From: Candidatus Competibacteraceae bacterium
Lineage (GTDB): Bacteria; Pseudomonadota; Gammaproteobacteria; Competibacterales; Competibacteraceae
Length of the DNA stretch: 7,687 bases
Assembly: GCA_007120095.1 (NCBI GenBank)
Contig: SKOM01000029.1
Location: forward strand, 1-7,687
Reading direction: 5' to 3'
Positions 1 to 6,203 of this stretch are shown piece after piece. Position 1 is the stretch's first letter. The number at the start of each line of letters is the position of its first letter. Position numbers and translations under genes: made by a program. The notes beneath the pieces were generated by a model. The model was given only the letters and a program-made list of their open reading frames with translations, ran no database searches and was not told the DNA's origin.

Positions 1-334
1 GCATCTCTTTTCTGGCTCCGTCTTGATCACTTTTCACTGGAATCGCCCCGTCAAGACTTAAATCAATATCCAGTTCAGGGCGGTTCACCAACAGACCGCG
101 GATGCCACTGCGGTCGATTTGCACATATTCACCCTGGTAGACCACATAGGGTAAGGGCAGGATATAGGTGCGCTGACGATCAGAACCGCGATAGTCTGGA
201 AATGTGGCCGTGGCTATGCCAAAGCCAAGTTCAAATTGGCTGTGCTCCGCAGCCATCAACGGTGTGTGAGTGGCGAGTGAACACCATAGCAGCAGTACAA
301 ACCCCAAAATGCGAGGCAACCCATTAGCCATCAT
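1..334 (-). CDS. MipA/OmpV family outer-membrane protein, N-terminal part
   Basis: This is the first 111 residues of a protein that continues past the left edge. I read it directly on the minus strand from ATG at 334. A second in-frame ATG at 331 is an equally possible start, and neither has a clear Shine-Dalgarno. Residues 1-29 form a signal peptide: Arg8, a hydrophobic stretch at 9-21, and a small-residue cleavage region ending MAA before EHSQ. Residues 46-110 carry the family pattern: PDYRGSD at 46-52, LPLPYVVYQG at 59-68, then IDRSGIRGLL and a beta-strand-like LDIDLSLDGAIPV followed by KSDQDGAR. MipA family members are outer-membrane beta-barrels. E. coli MipA was described as a scaffold linking the lytic transglycosylase MltA to PBP1B. 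The gene starts 8 bases after the stop of the lipoprotein endopeptidase gene, so the two are probably co-transcribed and translationally coupled. The family assignment is fairly firm; an MltA partner is only inferred. Confidence 0.82.
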   Translation of the reverse strand, partial: MMANGLPRILGFVLLLWCSLATHTPLMAAEHSQFELGFGIATATFPDYRGSDRQRTYILPLPYVVYQGEYVQIDRSGIRGLLVNRPELDIDLSLDGAIPVKSDQDGARKEM

Positions 335-342
335 AGGGGCTG

Positions 343-852
343 TCACAAGAAACGTCCGGCAAACTGTAACCGTGGTTGCCAATAAGAAGTATCCAGCGGC
401 TCGATGCGCACTTGACTGCCTGTGCTGGGGGCGTGTACGAAGCGCCCGTCGCCGATATAAATGCCCACATGATTGATCGGCCCCCTGCGGGTCGCGAAAA
501 ACACCACATCGCCAGGCTTAATCTGCGAGCGGCTGATCCGCTGTGCCGATTGGGCTTGTTGGGCGCTGGTGCGGGGGACATGGAGTCCGACGAGACGATA
601 AACCCTTTGCACCAGTGCTGAACAATCGAGACCGTTGGCATCGTTGCCGCCGTACACATAGGGAATATCCAAATGCCCCAGAGCGGCCAGCACGATCTCG
701 GAGCGTTCATCGGTCAACTGTGGAGCCGGAGATGATGCGGTGTTGCGCGGGTTACTGCTACAACCGGCCACAACCAGCAGCGCAAGGGGAATCATCCAAA
801 ACGCCAGTAGTCGCCAATGGGCGTTCACACTGATGGCCAATTGATGTTTCAT
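343..852 (-). CDS. NlpC/P60 family murein endopeptidase lipoprotein, MepS/Spr-like
   Basis: A complete 169-residue protein. Residues 1-30 are a lipoprotein signal peptide: a short polar start, a hydrophobic core at about 15-30, and lipobox LVVAGC with lipidated Cys31. The residue after Cys31 is Ser rather than Asp, which predicts outer-membrane sorting by Lol. Residues 32-50 are a flexible linker, and 51-169 are an NlpC/P60 domain. The catalytic residues are visible: Cys77 in GLDCSALVQ, His128 in INHVGIY and His140 in FVHAPS. The spacings (51 and 12 residues) match my recollection of E. coli MepS (Cys68, His119, His131). PGDVVFF at 113-119 is another family signature. MepS cleaves D-Ala-mDAP cross-links to let peptidoglycan expand; NlpC itself is a close alternative. 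The ATG at 852 has only a weak AAGA upstream, but it gives a proper signal peptide and follows a good promoter. It is first in an operon with the MipA-like gene. Confidence 0.9.
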   Translation of the reverse strand: MKHQLAISVNAHWRLLAFWMIPLALLVVAGCSSNPRNTASSPAPQLTDERSEIVLAALGHLDIPYVYGGNDANGLDCSALVQRVYRLVGLHVPRTSAQQAQSAQRISRSQIKPGDVVFFATRRGPINHVGIYIGDGRFVHAPSTGSQVRIEPLDTSYWQPRLQFAGRFL

Positions 853-897
853 CAGCAGATCTTAATATGAGCTTATATGGTGCAGAATATGGTTGTT

Positions 898-926
898 CTT
901 TTATCCCAACTCATTCGGCGTGTCAA
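898..926 (-). promoter_or_regulatory. Sigma-70-like promoter for the lipoprotein/MipA operon
   Basis: On the minus strand a perfect -35 TTGACA (926-921) is followed after 17 bases by TAAAAG (903-898), which matches 4 of 6 positions of TATAAT. Transcription would start near 891 and give a leader of about 40 bases before the ATG at 852. The perfect -35 and ideal spacing favour a real promoter despite the imperfect -10. Confidence 0.6.
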
Positions 927-968
927 GGTATTCCCGACGATGCCATGAGCATGATGGACAGCCGATAA

Positions 969-996
969 TTGAAAATCGGTGGTATCGTCCCCATTG
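969..996 (+). promoter_or_regulatory. Sigma-32 (heat-shock) promoter of lon
   Basis: TTGAA at 969-973 is followed after exactly 15 bases by CCCCATTG at 989-996. The gammaproteobacterial sigma-32 consensus is CTTGAA, 13-17 bases, then CCCCATnT. Only the leading C of the -35 and the last base of the -10 differ. Transcription would start near 1002, leaving a leader of about 50 bases before the ATG at 1051. E. coli lon is a known heat-shock gene, so the promoter fits the gene it precedes. No transcript data are available. Confidence 0.72.
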
Positions 997-1021
997 AACG
1001 GGCATTGCCTGTATTTTTAAT
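994..1021 (+). promoter_or_regulatory. Possible second, sigma-70-like promoter of lon
   Basis: TTGAAC at 994-999 (4 of 6 to TTGACA), then 16 bases, then TTTAAT at 1016-1021 (5 of 6 to TATAAT). It would start transcription near 1028, upstream of the ribosome binding site at 1037. It overlaps the end of the sigma-32 -10 element, so the two would compete. It may supply basal expression, but matches of this quality also arise by chance. Confidence 0.35.
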
Positions 1022-1036
1022 TGGCCATGGACTATA

Positions 1037-1041
1037 GAGGT
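1037..1041 (+). promoter_or_regulatory. Ribosome binding site that decides the lon start
   Basis: GAGGT lies 9 bases before ATG at 1051. The in-frame upstream alternatives, TTG at 1021 and ATG at 1027, have no purine-rich stretch before them. This site therefore selects 1051 as the start. Confidence 0.75.
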
Positions 1042-1050
1042 TGCCTGCCG

Positions 1051-3468
1051 ATGAATTACCGTTTCGATTATCCTGAAGAATCTCAGTCAAAAGAGTCGAC
1101 AGAGTCATCCAGTGAATCGACCGAGCAGTATCTCCAACACAGCCGCTTGCCCGAGGATGTGCTGATTCTGATTCCCGTGCGCAATGTGGTGTTGTTTCCT
1201 CATGTGGTTTTGCCTATCGCTATTGGGCGTGAATCATCGGTTGCCGCCGCACTGGAAGCACTGAAAAGCGGGCGCAAGGTGGGTCTGTTGCTCCAGCGCG
1301 ATCCTGGCGAAAATAATCCCCAAGCAAAGGATTTATACACCGTCGGCACGGCGGCTACCATCGTGCGGCATGTCCAAACGCAAGATCGTACCCACCACAT
1401 TGTTTGCCAGGGCGAAAATCGATTTCGAGTCCTCGATTACTTGCCGGGTTTTCCGTTCCTGGTCGCTCGGGTCGAGCACATCGATCCTGATCATACCAGC
1501 GATACTGAAATCGAGGCGCGCATGACGTATCTGCAGCAGCGTGCCGTCGAAGCTGTGGAACTGTTGCCGCAAGCGCCTGCTGAGCTAGGTAATGCCATCA
1601 TGAGCATCACTTCGGCACCGGCATTAGCGGATATCGTCGCCAGTTTCCTCGATCTTGAATTAGAAGATAAGCAGCAGCTTCTGGAAGTTTTTAGTGTACG
1701 CGAGCGCTTAGAACAGGTCATCGTGCATTTGAATCATCGGATTGAAGTGCTGAAGCTTACCCGCGAGATCGACCAGCAGACCAAGCAGAAAATTGACGAG
1801 CGCCAGCGTGAGTATGTGCTGCGTGAACAGCTCAGCACCATCCGCAAGGAGTTGGGTGAGGACGATGACAAAGACGATATTGAAGAGCTAGAGCAGGCTA
1901 TTGTCGACGCACGGATGCCCGAAGAGGTTGAAAAAGAGGCCCGTAAAGAACTCAAGCGCCTGGCGCGTATGTCCGAAGCCTCGGGCGAGCATTCCATGAT
2001 TCGCACTTATCTGGACTGGTTGACCTCGTTGCCTTGGGCCAAACTGGACGTGGAAGACATCGATATTGCTCGTGCCCGACAGATTCTTAACGAGGATCAT
2101 TACGGTCTCGATAAGATCAAAAAACGCATTCTTGAATATTTAGCCGTCCGTAAACTCAACCCCGAAGGCCGCAGCCCGATTCTGTGTTTTGTCGGTCCAC
2201 CAGGGGTTGGAAAAACCTCATTAGGGCGCAGTATTGCTCGCTCGCTGGGTTTGGAATTTGTGCGGGCCTCATTGGGTGGCGTTCACGACGAGGCGGAAAT
2301 TCGGGGTCATCGGCGTACTTATATTGGGGCGCTGCCGGGTACGGTGATGCAGTCCATCCGTAAAGCGGGCACCCGCAATCCGCTTTTCATGCTCGATGAG
2401 ATGGATAAATTAGGTATGGGCGGTTTTCATGGTGACCCCAGCTCTGCCCTGTTAGAAGTACTTGATCCTGAACAAAATAATAGCTTCCGCGATAATTATC
2501 TGGGTGTGCCGTTTGATTTAAGCCGGGTGCTGTTTATCGGTACCGCCAATGTGCTTGATAGTATTCCCGGTCCTTTGCGTGATCGTATGGAAGTCATTGA
2601 ACTGCCAGGCTACACCGAGGAAGAAAAAGTTGAAATTGGCCGCCGCTATCTGATCCGTCGCCAGTTGGAAGCCAATGGCCTCAACGCAGACCAGGCCAGT
2701 ATCTCCGATGCCGCGCTGCATACCCTGGTGCGTGATTATACCCGCGAGGCTGGGGTGCGGAATTTAGAACGTGAAATCGGCGCGACGCTGCGCCATTGCA
2801 CCATGCTGATTTCTGAGCATGCCGCTGAGCGGGTCAAGGTGGACAGTGGCGATTTGCACGATATCCTGGGGCCGCGCAAATTCGAATCTGAAGTGGCTTT
2901 ACGTACCAGCTTGCCAGGTGTAGCCACCGGCCTGGCGTGGACACCAGTGGGTGGGGATATTCTATTCATTGAGACCACCCGTACCCCCGGCACGGGTAAA
3001 CTGATTCTTACCGGCCAGCTGGGTGATGTGATGAAAGAGTCGGCGCAAGCGGCCTTGACCCTGATTAAAGCCCGCGCTGAGAAGCTCGAAATCAATGTCG
3101 GTATGTTCGAAGCCAGCGATATTCATTTGCACGTCCCCGCCGGAGCTATCCCCAAAGACGGCCCCAGTGCCGGTGTGGCCATGTTTGTGTCACTGGTTTC
3201 ATTGCTTACCGAACGCACGGTGCGCAGTGATGTGGCCATGACCGGTGAAATCAGTCTGCGCGGTCTGGTATTGCCTGTCGGTGGGATCAAAAGCAAAGCC
3301 CTGGCGGCATTACGTGCGGGGATTAATACAGTGTTATTGCCTGAACGTAACCGCAAAGATCTTGATGATATCCCGGCTAATGCCCGTCAACAGCTTAACT
3401 TCGTCTGGCTGGAAACCGTCGATGATCTAATGCACGCGGCTTTGGAGCCTCAGGCAGTCACGGCTTAG
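1051..3468 (+). CDS. lon: ATP-dependent Lon protease (endopeptidase La)
   Basis: An 805-residue cytoplasmic AAA+ serine protease of normal Lon length (E. coli Lon has 784). Lon assembles as a hexamer that unfolds and degrades misfolded and regulatory proteins. Residues 1-40 are an acidic, Ser/Glu-rich tail. The substrate-binding LON domain follows (LIPVRNVVLFPHVVLPIAIG near its start), then a charged helical linker. The AAA+ module has Walker A GPPGVGKTS at 382-390 and Walker B MLDEMDK at 447-453, with Glu450 as the ATPase glutamate, followed by PGPLRDRMEVIELPGY. The protease domain has the complete dyad: Ser706 in PKDGPSAG and Lys749, the second lysine of GGIKSK. The start at 1051 is chosen by the ribosome binding site at 1037. 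The gene sits behind a sigma-32-like promoter and converges on the Hsp70 pair with a 14-base gap. It lacks the clpX-lon-hupB setting of many housekeeping lon genes, so it may be a second Lon paralogue. Confidence 0.97.
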   Translation: MNYRFDYPEESQSKESTESSSESTEQYLQHSRLPEDVLILIPVRNVVLFPHVVLPIAIGRESSVAAALEALKSGRKVGLLLQRDPGENNPQAKDLYTVGTAATIVRHVQTQDRTHHIVCQGENRFRVLDYLPGFPFLVARVEHIDPDHTSDTEIEARMTYLQQRAVEAVELLPQAPAELGNAIMSITSAPALADIVASFLDLELEDKQQLLEVFSVRERLEQVIVHLNHRIEVLKLTREIDQQTKQKIDERQREYVLREQLSTIRKELGEDDDKDDIEELEQAIVDARMPEEVEKEARKELKRLARMSEASGEHSMIRTYLDWLTSLPWAKLDVEDIDIARARQILNEDHYGLDKIKKRILEYLAVRKLNPEGRSPILCFVGPPGVGKTSLGRSIARSLGLEFVRASLGGVHDEAEIRGHRRTYIGALPGTVMQSIRKAGTRNPLFMLDEMDKLGMGGFHGDPSSALLEVLDPEQNNSFRDNYLGVPFDLSRVLFIGTANVLDSIPGPLRDRMEVIELPGYTEEEKVEIGRRYLIRRQLEANGLNADQASISDAALHTLVRDYTREAGVRNLEREIGATLRHCTMLISEHAAERVKVDSGDLHDILGPRKFESEVALRTSLPGVATGLAWTPVGGDILFIETTRTPGTGKLILTGQLGDVMKESAQAALTLIKARAEKLEINVGMFEASDIHLHVPAGAIPKDGPSAGVAMFVSLVSLLTERTVRSDVAMTGEISLRGLVLPVGGIKSKALAALRAGINTVLLPERNRKDLDDIPANARQQLNFVWLETVDDLMHAALEPQAVTA

Positions 3469-3482
3469 ACGTGGCGGTGGCT
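3469..3482. other. Short convergent gap between lon and the Hsp70 operon
   Basis: Only 14 bases separate the stop of lon from the stop of the DUF3731-type Hsp70 gene on the other strand. I find no hairpin with a T-run. A weak CGGCT/AGCCG pairing (3461-3465 with 3485-3489) is too short, and its loop too long, to call a terminator. Transcripts from the two sides may overlap. Confidence 0.6.
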
Positions 3483-6200
3483 TCAGCCGAGCAGCTTTAG
3501 CCCTGCGGGCAGGCTGTCGCCGTATAAGCGTTGCTCGTCGCCAGCGGCTAACTCGGTCACGCGGGTGACCATCTCGATCCAGTTAGGTGAGGCTTTAACC
3601 GCTCGCAGGCGTTCAGCGACGCGCTCACGTAAGTCGGGATCGAGATCACGCTCTCGGTCACCGCTGACGCGGGCGAGCAGTACCGCAGCAAGGCTGGCCG
3701 TTTGGATAGTGTGCCAATTCAGGCGCAAAAGCTGATCGAGCCAGTCGGCTGCTACCTCCCTGGGTACCACCTGGTGGGCGCTGCCGTACAGCGGCACTCG
3801 GCCACCCAGTCGGCCTAAAGCCTGCCACGTTTGTACCGATTCGCTTTTGAGCTGCAGGCGTTGCAGCCACCAACCGCCCAGTTCGATTTTGCGTTCTACT
3901 GCCAAGTGTTCCAGACTGGCGGCCAGCCGCACCATATCGTCATAACCCAGTTGACGCACACCCTGCAGTTTGACCTTATGGCCGGGTGGGCGCAGATACG
4001 GGCTTAAATCAGCATAGAGGTCAGCTTGGGCGCTGGCGTCCAGTCCACCCACAATCCGCCGCCACAGCGTCCACCACTCCGCCCAGTTTTGCGGGTCTTT
4101 GGCATGATGCAGCCCTTCGGCGTACAGCGGCCAGATCTGCTCGATGCGCCAATCATCCAGTGGATAGCCATAACCGGGGCGTAAACTGTAACCGACGAGA
4201 TTACACCACAGGCGCTCATGATCGACCGAACGGCGCCGGCGGCGGGTGCCTTCCAGCAATACGGCAAATAATTCGCGCAGCACCACCGTATCCCACTCGG
4301 TGCGTTTACCCAGCAATTTCTCTAAATCACTGCGCAGGGTTTTAATCCCTTTGGGATCCACTCGGCCCGAACGGCTGCCATAATACTGGCGGATCAGCTC
4401 GCAAGCCTGGTCAAAACGCGGTGGTAGACGGGTGGTATCCACCACCTGCGCGGCATGACCCCGCAACTGAAACTCCAGCGCCCAGCGGCGTTCAGGATAG
4501 GCTACCGAGACGCAGTTCAGCGCTAAAGTACCGAGCTCGGTCAAGCAGGTGACCAATCGCACGGTGGTTTCGCCGCTACCGCCATCGAGCACCGTCGCCA
4601 TGGGGGGCAGCTTGACCCAGCCTGGTTCATCATCAGCGGCGAGTAACTGACCCGCTCGATAACGGCGGGCACCGCTGACCGAGGCCAGATGAAACCGCAC
4701 CGGCTGACCGAGACGCAAGGTGAACTGGCGGTCGAAGGATTGTTCGCGGCCTGCTTCCGTGCCTTGCGGTAGCAAACACACGGCTTGCGTCTGCTGTTGT
4801 GGGTCTTCGACCAGCAGAAAATAACTGCGCGCGGCCCCGCCACCGATGCGCAAGCCTTTGCCACGGCGTGCCAAACCATAGGCAACCGCCCCACGCGCTA
4901 CGGCGTAATCCGGCTCGGGATTCAGTAGTAAGCGCGGTGCCTCGCCGCGCCACTGGGTGAGCAATTCCAGCAACCGCTGGCGCAGATGATCAGCGTGAAA
5001 CACGCCGCCGTTGAGCAGCACCGTGTCGGGTAAAGTCGTGGTGTGACGCTGCAAAAACGCCGCTAAATGGCGACTGATGGCCGGATCGGCCGCGTAAGGC
5101 AGGCCGAATTCAACGATGGCCGCCCGGCGGCGTTGTGGCAGTTCATCCCGTGCGGTCAGGGGCAGAAACGCAGCCGCCAGTTGCATGACTTCTTCGCGAC
5201 CGAGTTCGATAGTCCGCGCCCCGCCGATCAAACGCCCCCCACCGCCGAGCAGGGTGACCCCAACGGATTCCGGCGCATCGGCGGCCAATAGGCGTTCTTT
5301 AGCGCGGCGACAGTGTTGAATCAGCTCCGCCAGCCGGGTGGTGCTGAGCGGTTGACCAAGCTGGCGTTCGATATGGTGGGCCAGCGCCAGATCCATATTA
5401 TCGCCGCCCAACATGAGATGCTCGCCCACGGCTATCCGGGTTAAGCGCGGTAAACCCTCGGCCTGAGGTTCCACCTGGATCAGGGTGAGATCCGTGGTGC
5501 CTCCGCCGACATCCACCACCAGTAACAACCGCGTGGCGGCCAGTCGCTCGGCCAACTGGTCTTTTTGGCGATACAGCCAGTCATAACAGGCCGCCTGCGG
5601 CTCTTCGACCAAGTGCAAGTGTTCCAGCCCGGCCAGGTGAGCGGCGTCCACCGTCAGGGCGCGCGCGTCCTCGTCGAACGAGGCGGGCAGGGTCAGAATC
5701 ACATCCTGTTGTGCCAGGGGATAGTCGGGAAAACGTTGATCCCAGTCAGCGCGGATATGGGCTAAATACGCGGCACTGGCCGCCAGGGGTGAGATTTTGC
5801 CGATGCTGTCGGCGGCCCCCCAAGGTAAAATCGCCGCACTGCGATCCACCGCGCTATGCGACAGCCAGCTTTTGGCGCTGCTGACCAGACGACCCGGCAC
5901 CCGGGCGCCGAGCTGGCGCGCCCATTCGCCGGTGATGCCGCTGGGCAGCGCTATGCCATCTAGGGTCGGTTCAGGCCACGGGAGCTGAGTGTCGGCAGGG
6001 GCAAGTTCACCGGCGGCCGGGTGGTAGCGCAGCGAGGGCAATAGGGGTTGTGGGGCCACCGCGCCTGCGGCCACCAGTTGCTCAATCGCGAACAACCGGG
6101 TCGTCCGGTCACGGCCACGGGTGTCGGCATAGGCCGCCACCGTATGCGTGGTGCCCAGATCGATGCCGACGATATAGCGAGGGGCGCGACGTTTGGCGAT
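3483..6200 (-). CDS. Hsp70-family protein with C-terminal DUF3731-like extension
   Basis: A 905-residue Hsp70-like protein if translation begins at ATC 6200; the first conventional start is GTG at 6140. I extend to 6200 because the phosphate-1 loop GIDLGTTHT (residues 12-20) lies upstream of 6140 and the fold needs it to bind ATP. Other ATPase features: Lys110 in SAKSWLSH at the place of the DnaK catalytic lysine, Glu200 in EEPQAA, phosphate-2 DVGGGTTD at 230-237, LGGDNMD near 264-270, and the adenosine motif LLNGGVFHAD at 395-404. Residues about 487-590 are a beta-rich segment ending GTLALNCVS...WALEFQLRG, in the place of a substrate-binding domain. Residues about 600-890 are rich in Trp, Arg and Leu (RRRRR at 653-657) and resemble DUF3731, of unknown function. 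There is no DnaK helical lid and no EEVD-like tail. It lies in tandem with a shorter paralogue whose stop is 3 bases before this start, implying an operon and coupled translation. It is presumably a cytoplasmic chaperone; its clients are unknown. Confidence 0.9.
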   Translation of the reverse strand: MAKRRAPRYIVGIDLGTTHTVAAYADTRGRDRTTRLFAIEQLVAAGAVAPQPLLPSLRYHPAAGELAPADTQLPWPEPTLDGIALPSGITGEWARQLGARVPGRLVSSAKSWLSHSAVDRSAAILPWGAADSIGKISPLAASAAYLAHIRADWDQRFPDYPLAQQDVILTLPASFDEDARALTVDAAHLAGLEHLHLVEEPQAACYDWLYRQKDQLAERLAATRLLLVVDVGGGTTDLTLIQVEPQAEGLPRLTRIAVGEHLMLGGDNMDLALAHHIERQLGQPLSTTRLAELIQHCRRAKERLLAADAPESVGVTLLGGGGRLIGGARTIELGREEVMQLAAAFLPLTARDELPQRRRAAIVEFGLPYAADPAISRHLAAFLQRHTTTLPDTVLLNGGVFHADHLRQRLLELLTQWRGEAPRLLLNPEPDYAVARGAVAYGLARRGKGLRIGGGAARSYFLLVEDPQQQTQAVCLLPQGTEAGREQSFDRQFTLRLGQPVRFHLASVSGARRYRAGQLLAADDEPGWVKLPPMATVLDGGSGETTVRLVTCLTELGTLALNCVSVAYPERRWALEFQLRGHAAQVVDTTRLPPRFDQACELIRQYYGSRSGRVDPKGIKTLRSDLEKLLGKRTEWDTVVLRELFAVLLEGTRRRRRSVDHERLWCNLVGYSLRPGYGYPLDDWRIEQIWPLYAEGLHHAKDPQNWAEWWTLWRRIVGGLDASAQADLYADLSPYLRPPGHKVKLQGVRQLGYDDMVRLAASLEHLAVERKIELGGWWLQRLQLKSESVQTWQALGRLGGRVPLYGSAHQVVPREVAADWLDQLLRLNWHTIQTASLAAVLLARVSGDRERDLDPDLRERVAERLRAVKASPNWIEMVTRVTELAAGDEQRLYGDSLPAGLKLLG
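5391..5408. repeat. 18-base direct repeat, copy 1 (inside DUF3731-type Hsp70 gene)
   Basis: The 18 bases at 5391-5408 recur identically at 7254-7271. Both encode the conserved GGDNMD segment of the two Hsp70 paralogues. The repeat reflects shared ancestry and strong constraint rather than a mobile element, but it is a possible site for recombination between the two genes. Confidence 0.7.
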
Positions 6201-6203
6201 GGC

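Larger units (their letters stand above)
853..1050. other. Divergent intergenic promoter region between the lipoprotein gene and lon
   Basis: This 198-base gap separates two divergently transcribed genes. It holds a leftward sigma-70-like promoter (898-926), a rightward sigma-32-like promoter (969-996), a possible rightward sigma-70 promoter (994-1021) and the lon ribosome binding site (1037-1041). The two opposed -35 elements are about 42 bases apart, so RNA polymerase or a regulator bound on one side could influence the other. An imperfect palindrome, ATATGAGCTTATAT at 865-878, lies in the predicted leader of the lipoprotein operon and could be an operator, though this is weak. I see no small gene or RNA here. 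Confidence 0.7.

Noticed and set aside
324..833. Overlapping open frames on both strands across the NlpC/P60 gene
   Set aside because: They show no family motifs, while the 343-852 frame has a lipobox and full catalytic triad.
1021..1050. Starting lon at TTG 1021 or ATG 1027
   Set aside because: Neither has a ribosome binding site, while ATG 1051 has GAGGT 9 bases upstream. TTG 1021 also overlaps the last base of a possible -10 element.
853..1050. CIRCE/HrcA operator or small RNA in the divergent region
   Set aside because: No TTAGCACTC-N9-GAGTGCTAA pattern is present, and no promoter-plus-terminator unit typical of a small RNA can be seen.
3461..3489. Bidirectional terminator between lon and the Hsp70 gene
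   Set aside because: The only pairing is 5 bases with a 19-base loop and no flanking T-run.
3986..4953. Long open frames opposite or out of frame within the Hsp70 gene (3986-4345 plus, 4541-4894 minus, 4633-4953 minus)
   Set aside because: High G+C coding DNA yields long chance open frames. These have low-complexity, Arg/Ser/Pro-rich translations and no recognisable domain.
3483..6140. Starting the DUF3731-type Hsp70 at GTG 6140
   Set aside because: It would remove GIDLGTTHT, which is clearly encoded just upstream in the same frame, and there is no ribosome binding site near 6140.
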